NCBI GenBank assembly: GCA_963666755.2
Contig: CAXXGW010000009.1
Coordinates: 806,001-870,000, forward strand
From: CAXXOK01 sp963666755
GTDB lineage: Bacteria; Bacillota; Clostridia; Christensenellales; Aristaeellaceae
DNA: 64,000 bases
Direction: 5' to 3'
Part shown: positions 9,386-17,432 of the stretch, in pieces
Position numbering within the stretch: position 1 is the stretch's first letter
Layout: every line of letters begins with the position of its first letter
Program-made: the position numbers and the translations under genes
The notes under the pieces: model-generated
Told to the model about the DNA's origin: nothing
Seen by the model: only the letters and a program-made list of their open reading frames with translations
Databases searched by the model: none

Positions 9386-9456
9386 AAGTCAATCCCTGCG
9401 CGATTTTTGTCCACGCTCGGAAAGGTGGCCTCAGCAGCCGGACAAGAGCAGCGGCG

Positions 9457-10866
9457 TTACTGTGCGCTGCTGGCGGAGCCGTTCAGCGAACGGTCGATGG
9501 CCTCGGCGGCATGCTTTCCTGCGCCCATGGCGAGGATAACCGTGGCAGCGCCGGTTACGGCGTCCCCACCGGCATACACGTTGGGTCGGCTGGTCAGGCC
9601 GTCTTCGCCGTTAGTGAGGATGCAGCCGTGCCGATCGGTGTCCAGCCCGTCCGTGGTGTTGCGGATCAGCGGGTTGGGCTGTGTGCCGATGGCGACGATC
9701 AGGGTGTCGATCTCCAGCGAAAACTCGCACCCTTCCTTCACCTTGGGGCTGCGGCGGCCGCTGGCGTCAGGCTCGCCCAGTTCCATCTGGGCGCAGCGCA
9801 CGCCGGTAACCCATCCTTTTTCATCGCCCAGCACTTCCACCGGGTTGGCCAGCGTGTGGAAAACGATGCCCTCTTCCTGCGCGTGTTCCACTTCCTCGGC
9901 GCGGGCGGGAAGCTCCGCCATGCCGCGTCGGTAGACGATGTACACCTTTTCCGCACCCAGCCGCATGGCGCAGCGCGCCGCGTCCATGGCGACGTTGCCG
10001 CCGCCGACCACGGCCACCGCGCGGCTGTGCTGGATGGGGGTACGGCTGCCGGGCTGGTAAGCCTTCATCAGGTTGACGCGGGTCAGGTACTCATTGGCGC
10101 TGTACACGCCCTTCAGGCTTTCGCCCGGCACGCCCATAAAGCGCGGCAGGCCCGCGCCGCTGCCGATGAAGATTGCCTCAAAGCCCATCTCAAACAGCTC
10201 GTCCACGGCGAGGGTCTTGCCTACCACCACATCGGTGGCGATTTCAACCCCCAGTGCTTGCAGGCCTTCGATTTCCTGCCGCACGATGGCTTTGGGCAGC
10301 CGGAACTCCGGGATGCCGTACACCAACACGCCGCCCGCCAGATGCAAGGCTTCGTAGACGGTTACGGCATACCCGCGCCGGGCCAGATCGCCCGCGCAGG
10401 TCAGCCCGCTGGGGCCGGCGCCGACCACGGCTACGCGGTGCCCATTGGGCGCGGGTTTTTCGGGCACGTCCTGCCCATGCTCGCGGTGCCAATCGGCCAC
10501 AAAGCGCTCCAGACGGCCGATGCCGACGCTGTCGCCCTTGACGTGGCGCACGCAGGCGCCTTCGCACTGGGTTTCCTGCGGGCATACGCGGCCGCAGACG
10601 GCAGGCAGGGCAGTGCTGCGGTGCAACACCGCGTAAGCGCCTTCCATATCTTCCTGTGCCGCGCAGGCGAGAAACGCGGGGATGTCGATCCCCACGGGGC
10701 ATGCCGCCACACAGGGATGGTGCTTGCACTGCAGGCAGCGTTTGGCTTCGCCCACGGCCTGCTCCAGGGTGTAGCCCAACGCTACCTCCTCAAAGTTATG
10801 CCGCCGAATCTCGGCGGGTTGGGTGGGCATGGGGGTCTGTTTTAAGCTCATGTTGCGTTCGGGCAT
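9457..10866 (-). CDS. nfnB: NfnB, large subunit of electron-bifurcating NADH-dependent ferredoxin:NADP+ oxidoreductase
   Basis: 469 residues, the length of NfnB/GltD-type flavoproteins. Two N-terminal [4Fe-4S] sites are visible: C44, C47, C52, C56 (CLQCKHHPCVAACP) and C91, C95, C101, C105. They are followed by an FAD-binding GAGPSG near residue 180 and an NADP-binding VVGGGNVAMDAAR near 330. Alone this could be the small subunit of glutamate synthase, but no large glutamate synthase gene is nearby and an NfnA-type subunit directly precedes it (one base between genes), so the Nfn complex is preferred. That complex couples reduced ferredoxin and NADH to NADPH formation. ATG at 10866 has AGGAGGTG seven bases upstream. 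Confidence 0.88.
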   Translation of the reverse strand: MPERNMSLKQTPMPTQPAEIRRHNFEEVALGYTLEQAVGEAKRCLQCKHHPCVAACPVGIDIPAFLACAAQEDMEGAYAVLHRSTALPAVCGRVCPQETQCEGACVRHVKGDSVGIGRLERFVADWHREHGQDVPEKPAPNGHRVAVVGAGPSGLTCAGDLARRGYAVTVYEALHLAGGVLVYGIPEFRLPKAIVRQEIEGLQALGVEIATDVVVGKTLAVDELFEMGFEAIFIGSGAGLPRFMGVPGESLKGVYSANEYLTRVNLMKAYQPGSRTPIQHSRAVAVVGGGNVAMDAARCAMRLGAEKVYIVYRRGMAELPARAEEVEHAQEEGIVFHTLANPVEVLGDEKGWVTGVRCAQMELGEPDASGRRSPKVKEGCEFSLEIDTLIVAIGTQPNPLIRNTTDGLDTDRHGCILTNGEDGLTSRPNVYAGGDAVTGAATVILAMGAGKHAAEAIDRSLNGSASSAQ

Positions 10867-10867
10867 G

Positions 10868-11710
10868 TCAATGCACCTCCTGGGTAAACAGGTTGCAGGA
10901 TGCATCCCGCTCGTGCTGCTCAAAGGAGCGGTACATATCGCCGCGGCGCAGCGCTTCGTCAAAGTCCACCTGATGGCCGTCGAAATCCGGGCCGTCCACA
11001 CACGCGAACTTGATCTTGCCGCCCACGGTCAGGCGGCAGCCGCCGCACATGCCCGTACCGTCAATCATGATGGGGTTCATGCTCACGACGGTCTTAATAC
11101 CGTACTTGCGTGTGGTCTGGGCGACAAACTTCATCATGATCAGCGGGCCGATCGCAATTACTTCGTCATACTGGTTGCCCGCCTGAATCAGGCTCTCCAG
11201 CGCGGCGGTCACCAATCCCTTTTCGCCGTAGGAGCCGTCGTCGGTCAGCAGGTGCAGTTCATCGCTTACAGCGCGGAACTCCGGCTCCAGAATGACCAGA
11301 TCGCGCGTACGGAAGCCGATTACACTGTGCACCACGGTTCCCTGATCGTGCAGTTTCTGGGCGACCGGCAGGGCAATGGCGCAGCCTACGCCGCCACCGA
11401 CCACGCACACCTTATTCAGCCCTTCGGTTTCGGTGGCACGGCCCAGAGGCCCCACCAGATCGCAAAGCGCATCCCCTTCACGCAGCGCGTTCAGTTCCAT
11501 GGTGCCCGCGCCAACGATTTGGAAGATCAGCGTAATGCTGCCAGCGGTACGGTCGTAAGCCGCGATGGTCAGCGGCAGCCGCTCGCTGTCCGCCCCCGCG
11601 CGCACAATCACAAACTGGCCGGGTTCCGCTTTGCGGGCGACCAGCGGCGCAAAGATGCGCACCCGCGTTACGGTGGGGTTCAGCGCCTGCTTTTCCAGAA
11701 TTTCGAACAT
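10868..11710 (-). CDS. nfnA: NfnA, small FAD/[2Fe-2S] subunit of the Nfn transhydrogenase
   Basis: 280 residues, matching the NfnA/ferredoxin-NADP reductase-like subunit. It has an N-terminal FAD-binding barrel with RLPLTIA, a nucleotide-binding VCVVGGGVGCA (about 101-111), and a C-terminal [2Fe-2S] site with C222, C225 (MCGGCR) and C237. The product binds NADH and FAD and passes electrons to NfnB. Related proteins are annotated as sulfide dehydrogenase or dihydroorotate dehydrogenase electron-transfer subunit; pairing with nfnB decides the call. The true start is the ATG at 11710 (AAGGAA upstream); the frame continues open to 11818 but that part is Arg/Gly-rich and unlike the family. It lies 41 bases after ridA. 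Confidence 0.88.
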   Translation of the reverse strand: MFEILEKQALNPTVTRVRIFAPLVARKAEPGQFVIVRAGADSERLPLTIAAYDRTAGSITLIFQIVGAGTMELNALREGDALCDLVGPLGRATETEGLNKVCVVGGGVGCAIALPVAQKLHDQGTVVHSVIGFRTRDLVILEPEFRAVSDELHLLTDDGSYGEKGLVTAALESLIQAGNQYDEVIAIGPLIMMKFVAQTTRKYGIKTVVSMNPIMIDGTGMCGGCRLTVGGKIKFACVDGPDFDGHQVDFDEALRRGDMYRSFEQHERDASCNLFTQEVH

Positions 11711-11751
11711 GCCTATCGTTCCTTCCCGCGCCCGTGAGGGCGCACGGCCGC

Positions 11752-12126
11752 TTACACCGCGGCGATGCACTCGATTTCGACCAGCCCGCCCAGTGGCAGC
11801 GCCGCTACCTGCACGCAACTGCGCGCGGGAAAATCACCCGAAAAATAGCTCGCGTACACGGCGTTTACCGCGGCAAAATCCGCCATGCTCGCAAGGAAAA
11901 TCGTCGTCTTAATAATGTTTGCGTAGCTCAGCCCCCGCGCCTCCAGAATGGCGCCCAGGTTGTGCATTGCCTGCTGCGCCTGCGCCTCCACCCCATCGAC
12001 CAGTTTTCCGGTGGCGGGGTCAATGCCCAGCTGCCCGGATGTATAGAGCAACGCTTCGGTGCCGACCGCCTGGGAATACGGCCCGATGGCCTTGGGCGCG
12101 GCGGCAGTGTTGAGGATGGTTTTCAT
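11752..12126 (-). CDS. ridA: RidA family reactive-intermediate deaminase
   Basis: Small cytoplasmic protein of 124 residues in the YjgF/YER057c/UK114 family, which hydrolyses reactive enamine/imine intermediates released by PLP enzymes such as threonine dehydratase. Signatures: AIGPYSQAV near the N terminus, YTSGQLGIDPATG, the late PARSCVQVAALPLGGLVEIE with the key arginine in ARSCVQV, and the C-terminal glutamate. ATG at 12126 has GGAGGAAAC upstream. First gene of the ridA-nfnA-nfnB operon, with its own promoter at 12180-12209. Confidence 0.94.
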   Translation of the reverse strand: MKTILNTAAAPKAIGPYSQAVGTEALLYTSGQLGIDPATGKLVDGVEAQAQQAMHNLGAILEARGLSYANIIKTTIFLASMADFAAVNAVYASYFSGDFPARSCVQVAALPLGGLVEIECIAAV

Positions 12127-12179
12127 GCTCTGTTTCCTCCTTCGTATTGGATAAGCGCCGCCTGGCGCATGTCTACGAC

Positions 12180-12209
12180 ATTTTAGCATTTTCGCCCGAG
12201 TGATGTAAA
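12180..12209 (-). promoter_or_regulatory. Promoter of the ridA-nfnAB operon
   Basis: On the minus strand TTTACA (12204-12209) and TAAAAT (12180-12185) are 18 bases apart, with TGC just before the -10 (extended -10). Confidence 0.65.
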
Positions 12210-12261
12210 GGGATGAAGGATTTGATATTCCCTTAACGACCTTTGGGCCCTGTCAACCGCA

Positions 12262-12289
12262 TTGACATTGCGCGGGCTTTTGCTATAAT
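12262..12289 (+). promoter_or_regulatory. Strong promoter of the solute-binding/GGDEF-EAL pair
   Basis: TTGACA at 12262-12267 and TATAAT at 12284-12289 with a 16-base spacer and a TGC extended -10. It leaves an untranslated leader of about 207 bases before the ATG at 12503. Confidence 0.85.
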
Positions 12290-12295
12290 GAAGGA

Positions 12296-12502
12296 AAGAT
12301 GCAGGCGTTGTTTCAGAGACGTTTCAGGTTACAGCTGTAAGGACATTTGTTCCATCGGAAGTCAACGTACCGCCGTTTCATGGACAGCAGGCGGGTTACG
12401 AGCCGTTTTACGGGTCGGGAATGCGACGGCTCCCTTCATTCCATACAAACCAAACAAAGCATTTTCAAAGCCTGAGTGCTCGGGCGGGAAGGAGGAACCC
12501 TC
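12296..12502 (+). other. Long structured 5' leader
   Basis: Untranslated region between the promoter and the binding-protein gene. Visible pairings: CGTACCGCC (about 12369) with GGCGGGTTACG (about 12391), and GAGCCG (about 12400) with CGGCTC (about 12428). No T-tract follows the second stem, so it is not an obvious terminator. The length and folding suggest regulation of translation or stability; no known riboswitch class could be confirmed. Confidence 0.45.
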
Positions 12503-13957
12503 ATGCGAAGGCACGGTATGCGGCTCCTGTCCGGTTTTCTCTGTCTGGCGCTGCTGGGCCCGCTAACGCATGCTTCTGCAACCGTTACGGTGCAGCTGAA
12601 CCCCAAGGCGCCGCAGACGCTGATGATCTGGCATTATTATAACGGAATCCAGCAACAGGTGTTTGCCCAGCTTTTAATGGAGTTTAACGAAACCGTGGGG
12701 GCGGAACAGGGCGTGATTGTGGAAGCTCACAGTCAGGGCAGCATCAACGATCTGACCACCCGTCTGCTCGCTTCCGCCGGGGCGGAACCGGGCGCCGACG
12801 TGATGCCGGACTTGTTCGGCGCGTATGCCGATACCGCGTATCAACTGGATCAGATGGGGCTGGTGGCGGACTTGCGCCCCTATCTGTCCGATGCGGATAT
12901 GAACTCGTTTGTGGATGCCTATTTACACGAGGGCGAGCTGGGGCAGCCGGGCACGCTCAAGGTCTATCCCATTGCCAAATCGACGGAGCTGTTCCTCCTG
13001 AACGAAACGGATTGGGAACCCTTCGCGCGGGAAACGGGCGCGGACAAGGCGCAGCTGGCCACCTGGGAAGGCGTGGTACGTCTGGCAAAAGCATATTATG
13101 AATGGACCGACGCGCAAACCCCGGCGGTGGAAGACGACGGCAAAGCCTTCTTTGGGCGGGACGCGTTTGCCAACTACATGCTGATCGGCAGTTTACAGCT
13201 GGGGGTGGAGCTGTTCCGGGTAGAAGACGGCGCGCTGCGTCTGCAGGTGGACGAAACCGTCATGCGCAGGCTCTGGGATCATTATTATGTGCCGTTTGTC
13301 AACGGATGGTTTGGCGCTTACGGGCGTTTCCGCAGCGACGATATCAAGACGGGGCAGCTGATCGCGCTGGTGGGCTCCACCAGCGGTGCGCTGTACTTCC
13401 CCAACGAGGTTACCCGGGATGATGGAACCACTTACCCCATCGTGTGCGAAGTGTACCCATTGCCCAACTTTGAGGGCACGCAGCCCTGCGCTGTACAACA
13501 GGGGGCGGGGATGGTTGTTACCAGGAGCACGCCGCAGAAGGAATACGCGGCGACGCTGTTTTTGAACTGGTTTACGCAGGTGTCGCAGAACATTGAGTTT
13601 GCCATCCACTCCGGGTACCTGCCTGTGCGCAAGGACGCGGCGCACTCTGCATTGCTGGATCAGAGGCTGGGACGCGAAGACGTGACCCCGCTGCTGCACA
13701 GCATCATCGACGTGGGCATCACGATGACCGACAGCTACCGCCTTTATACCAACGACGCGTTTGCGCATGGGTATGAGGCGCGCATGGTGGTGGAAAAAAG
13801 CATGACCGAGGCGGCGGGCAAAGCCGTGGAAACGCGCAACGCGCTTGTCCTGAGCGGTACCCCGCGCGCCGAGGCGGTGGCTTCCCTTACTGGGGACGCG
13901 GCTTTTCAGGATTGGCTGGCCTCCTTCAAGGAGGCTCTCCAAGCCGCCGTGCAATAA
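12503..13957 (+). CDS. Secreted solute-binding protein (family 1-like), probably sensor partner
   Basis: 484 residues with an N-terminal Sec signal (about 1-26: basic MRRHGMR, hydrophobic core, HASA cleavage region). There is no lipobox cysteine, unusual for a Gram-positive binding protein. After it the fold fits extracellular solute-binding family 1: MIWHYYNGIQQQVF, a DLFGAYADTAYQLDQMGLVADLRPYL segment, IAKSTELFLLNETDW, and GAGMVVTRSTPQKEYAATLFLNWFT typical of sugar-type binding proteins. No permease or ATPase genes are nearby. Instead a membrane GGDEF-EAL protein begins 43 bases downstream, so the pair may form a ligand-sensing unit rather than a transporter (inference). Ribosome site AAGGAGG at 12489-12495. 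Confidence 0.8.
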   Translation: MRRHGMRLLSGFLCLALLGPLTHASATVTVQLNPKAPQTLMIWHYYNGIQQQVFAQLLMEFNETVGAEQGVIVEAHSQGSINDLTTRLLASAGAEPGADVMPDLFGAYADTAYQLDQMGLVADLRPYLSDADMNSFVDAYLHEGELGQPGTLKVYPIAKSTELFLLNETDWEPFARETGADKAQLATWEGVVRLAKAYYEWTDAQTPAVEDDGKAFFGRDAFANYMLIGSLQLGVELFRVEDGALRLQVDETVMRRLWDHYYVPFVNGWFGAYGRFRSDDIKTGQLIALVGSTSGALYFPNEVTRDDGTTYPIVCEVYPLPNFEGTQPCAVQQGAGMVVTRSTPQKEYAATLFLNWFTQVSQNIEFAIHSGYLPVRKDAAHSALLDQRLGREDVTPLLHSIIDVGITMTDSYRLYTNDAFAHGYEARMVVEKSMTEAAGKAVETRNALVLSGTPRAEAVASLTGDAAFQDWLASFKEALQAAVQ

Positions 13958-14000
13958 GGGCTGAACCCGGAGCGCGCACCGATCGGGAGGGGGCGAAACG

Positions 14001-17000
14001 ATGAAACGGAACAGAAGGACGACCATCCGCAGCCGCATCGTCGCGCCCCTTTTGCTGATGTCGCTCTTGCAAACCCTGCTGATGATAGGGCTGCTGATTT
14101 CGGGCGGCGTATTCCGCCAATTGCGCGAAAATGCCCTGAGCATTCTGGATGAGCGTACGCAAAACAAGCTGCAGTCCCTGCAGGCGGAAATGACGCTCAA
14201 CTGGAACTACTTAAGCAGTACCGAAGAAAAAATCAATACCTTGGTGGACAACCTGCTTACGCAGGAACAGAAGAGCTATACCGATATTGCTATTGATACG
14301 GAGCTGAACGCGCGACTCTGCGAGGCAGTGTCCGGCGAGCTGATCGCCCGGCTGCGCGCCAACAATGTGACGGGCATCTTTTTTGTGCTGAACGGGGCGG
14401 GGGTTCCGGGCAAACAGGATAGTTATGCCGGCGTCTATATCCGGGATACGGATCCGGTAACCGACGCGGCGGATAACAGCGACCTGCATATGCTGCGCGG
14501 ACTGCCACCGCTTTCCCGCGCGCTGCACCTTTCGCTGGATAGCTTCTGGCAGGCCGGCTTCCTGCTTACGGGCGGCGAGGAGAACCCGGATAACCGGTAC
14601 TACTTTGCGCCATTCCTGTCCGCGCATGAAGGGGTTACCAAGGAACATCGCTATGACGGGTACTGGAGCCTGCCTTTTCAGATTAACGGCGCGGACGACG
14701 GCGCAGCCATTACCTACAGCGAGGCGCTCTGTAACAGCGAAGGACGACCCTACGGCGTGCTTGGTGTGGAAATCAGCGAAAGCTATCTGGCCGCCCTGTT
14801 GGGCAAAGGCGAGTTTTCCGGTACCAAGCATGGCAGCTATTATTTAGGCGTCACGGAGGACGGCGGCCACAGTTACCGAAAGGTGACCACCGGTGGCATC
14901 AAGTATAAGCAGTTTTTCCGTGCGGAGGATCAGACGCTTACCCCCAGCGAGGTACAAGCGAACGGCCGCATCCGCCTGCTGGGTACCCGGGATGGCGAGG
15001 CGATCCGCGGCACGGCGCTGCCCTTGAACCTGTACCCGGCCAACACGCCCTTTGCCTCGCAGCAATGGACGCTGATCGGGCTGGAGGATGAGACCAGCCT
15101 CTATGCCTTTACCAATCTGGTTATTCAGCTGTGCGTCGGCGCGGCGGTGCTGGCTGCGGCGCTGGGCATTGTGGTTTCAACCCTTGCAGGGCGCGGGGTG
15201 GTGGCGCCGATTATCCGGCTGGCCGACGGGCTGCAGCAGAGCGATCCGAATGCGAGGCTGCAACTGCCCGATACCGGCGTGGATGAGATCGACCGCCTTG
15301 CCGGAGCGTTTATCAGCCTGAACCATGACGTGCTGGAGGCTGCCAACCGCCTCAGCCGGGTATTGCAACTGGCGGGGCTTCCGGTGGGCGTGTTTGAAAT
15401 CAGGGACGACAGCGACCTGGCGTACTGCTCCGACGATGTGTTTACATTGCTTGACAGGGAGGCGCTGCACCCCCCCAACAACCTGATGCCCAAGCTGGAA
15501 TGCAACGCCATGGTCGATCAGGCTATGCGGGAGAAGGAGGATGCGGAAGTATACCGCATCCACACAGCACAGGGCATGCGTTACCTACGCATCCGCCGTA
15601 TGCGGGATACACGCCTGACGGTGGGCACTATTCTGGATGTGACGGCGGAGGTGGAAGATCGGCGGCGTATTGAACGCGAACGGGATTATGATCTGCTGAC
15701 CGGCATCCTGAACCGGCGCGCGTTTGAAAGCCAGGCGGAAGAACTGTTCGCGGTTAAGACCGAAGAGCTGGGCGTTGCCGCAATGCTGATGCTGGACCTG
15801 GATAACCTGAAATACCTGAACGACACCTATGGGCACGATTGCGGCGACGGCTACATCCGGTCGTTCGCGGAGGCGCTGAAACGCTTTGGGCCGGATCGGT
15901 CGCTGATCGCGCGCCGCTCGGGGGATGAGTTCTATGTGCTTTTATACGGTGCGACCGATCAGGAAAGCTTGCGCGAACGGATCCGTCAGGGATGGGAAGG
16001 CATCCTGAACAGCGCCTACCCTCTGCCGGACGAAACATCCTACCGCATGCGGGTTTCCGCCGGCGTCGCCTGGTACCCGGCGGATACGCGCGACCTGGCG
16101 CAGTTGATCCATTATGCGGATTTTGCCATGTATCAGGTCAAGCGAAGCTCCAAGGGCACGCTGGAGGAGTTTAACCTGCAGGATTACCGGGAGGATGCGA
16201 TCCTGCTGAACGGTCGCGATGCGCTGGATCGGATGATCGACAACCAGATGGTGCGCTTTGCGGCGCAGCCCATCCTCTCGGCGCGTACGGGCGAGGTTTT
16301 CGGGTACGAACTGCTGATGCGCTCCGTGGTGCGCGAACTGCCCGACCCGCTGACCGTGCTACGGCTGGCGCGGGCGCAGGGAAAGCTGCAGCATATCGAG
16401 CACCTGACGTGGTTCAAGGGGCTGGAGGCGGCGCAGCTGCTGGCGACCAACCATACGGCGTCGCAGGAAATTCGGTTCTTCCTCAATTCCATCGGTACGC
16501 AGGGACTCTCGCAGGACGAGGAAACGCTTTTGGAAACGCGCTTTGGTACGCTTCTGCCGCGCGTGGTGGTAGAGGTGACCGAAGGCGACCGCAGCGATTT
16601 GATGCGCACCGAGCAGAAGCTGGCATTTTTCCGCAGGCACGGCGGCATGGTAGCGATTGATGATTACGGCGCCGGGTACAACGGCGAGGTGGCGCTGGTG
16701 CTGATGACCGCCGATATCATCAAGCTGGATATTGCCTTTGTGCATGGCGTGGATACCGACAGCGACAAACAGGCGCTGATCCGCAACCTGGTTGTCTATG
16801 CGCGGGAGCGGGGCATTGCGGTGCTTGCGGAGGGCGTCGAAACGCGGGAGGAGATGCGCACGCTGATCCGCGTCGGCGTGGATTATTTACAGGGGTACTA
16901 TCTGGGGCGACCGCAGTATCAGCCGATGAACGTGGATCACCTGCTGAAACAGGAGATTTGCCACATGGCGGAGCAGATCGGGGAAGAGGGCGATCGCTGA
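14001..17000 (+). CDS. Membrane c-di-GMP enzyme: extracellular sensor, HAMP, GGDEF and EAL domains
   Basis: 999 residues. A transmembrane helix at about 14-36 and another at about 374-398 enclose a roughly 335-residue extracellular sensor resembling double-Cache domains. A HAMP-like segment follows, then a PAS-like region (about 450-560). The GGDEF domain has active-site motif SGDEF (640-644), a tolerated variant, with DLDNLKYLNDTYGHDCGD before it. The EAL domain has ELL at E770 (YELLMR) in place of EAL, but keeps the expected acidic residues: EVTEGD, IDDYGAGYNG, KLDIAFV, AEGVETREE and LQGYYLGRP. Both cyclase and phosphodiesterase activity look possible. Co-transcribed with the secreted binding protein. 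Ribosome site GGGAGGGGG. Confidence 0.9.
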   Translation: MKRNRRTTIRSRIVAPLLLMSLLQTLLMIGLLISGGVFRQLRENALSILDERTQNKLQSLQAEMTLNWNYLSSTEEKINTLVDNLLTQEQKSYTDIAIDTELNARLCEAVSGELIARLRANNVTGIFFVLNGAGVPGKQDSYAGVYIRDTDPVTDAADNSDLHMLRGLPPLSRALHLSLDSFWQAGFLLTGGEENPDNRYYFAPFLSAHEGVTKEHRYDGYWSLPFQINGADDGAAITYSEALCNSEGRPYGVLGVEISESYLAALLGKGEFSGTKHGSYYLGVTEDGGHSYRKVTTGGIKYKQFFRAEDQTLTPSEVQANGRIRLLGTRDGEAIRGTALPLNLYPANTPFASQQWTLIGLEDETSLYAFTNLVIQLCVGAAVLAAALGIVVSTLAGRGVVAPIIRLADGLQQSDPNARLQLPDTGVDEIDRLAGAFISLNHDVLEAANRLSRVLQLAGLPVGVFEIRDDSDLAYCSDDVFTLLDREALHPPNNLMPKLECNAMVDQAMREKEDAEVYRIHTAQGMRYLRIRRMRDTRLTVGTILDVTAEVEDRRRIERERDYDLLTGILNRRAFESQAEELFAVKTEELGVAAMLMLDLDNLKYLNDTYGHDCGDGYIRSFAEALKRFGPDRSLIARRSGDEFYVLLYGATDQESLRERIRQGWEGILNSAYPLPDETSYRMRVSAGVAWYPADTRDLAQLIHYADFAMYQVKRSSKGTLEEFNLQDYREDAILLNGRDALDRMIDNQMVRFAAQPILSARTGEVFGYELLMRSVVRELPDPLTVLRLARAQGKLQHIEHLTWFKGLEAAQLLATNHTASQEIRFFLNSIGTQGLSQDEETLLETRFGTLLPRVVVEVTEGDRSDLMRTEQKLAFFRRHGGMVAIDDYGAGYNGEVALVLMTADIIKLDIAFVHGVDTDSDKQALIRNLVVYARERGIAVLAEGVETREEMRTLIRVGVDYLQGYYLGRPQYQPMNVDHLLKQEICHMAEQIGEEGDR

Positions 17001-17179
17001 TGGGCGCGTGTTGCCACGAGCCGGAGCAGCCGTTTCGCCCCTCCTAAATCAGGCAGGTGCGCGGGGTTCTCGTTTTGTGAGGCAGGCGGACAGGGCAGAC
17101 GTTATCCGTTAAGGGAGTGTGCGCCAGAAAGACACTGCTGGTGTGCGCAGAAGGCACTAAGGATGCCGTTATCGAAGAG

Positions 17180-17216
17180 AAACCCCCTTGCACAGAGTTG
17201 CAGTGCAAGGGGGTTT
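17180..17216 (+). terminator. Perfect 14-bp hairpin after the GGDEF-EAL gene
   Basis: AAACCCCCTTGCAC (17180-17193) pairs perfectly with GTGCAAGGGGGTTT (17203-17216). Only three T follow, so it is either a weak terminator or a stability element. The remaining 17001-17432 shows no gene. Confidence 0.6.
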
Positions 17217-17432
17217 GGCGTAGCTCAGGGGGATTGGTTGAAACGGCTTGCAGAGGGTATCAGGTATTAAACCTCTGGCCGGCGTTCATCGCGTTCCCGG
17301 ATGGCCCACAGGGCTTATCACAGGAGGGTGCGGCTTCCGATACAGTCACACGGTTGTGTTTCCGGATTGCGGTGTAAAAGGGAAGCATGCCCTTCATTAC
17401 TGCCGGGAAAGGCGTGGAAGCATGGCGCCCCG

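Noticed and set aside
9065..9934. 289-codon plus-strand frame starting after rpmE
   Set aside because: Runs through the rpmE terminators and antisense into nfnB; only composition supports it.
9457..10866. Glutamate synthase small subunit (GltD)
   Set aside because: No large subunit gene is present; the NfnA-like gene one base upstream and the 469-residue length favour NfnB.
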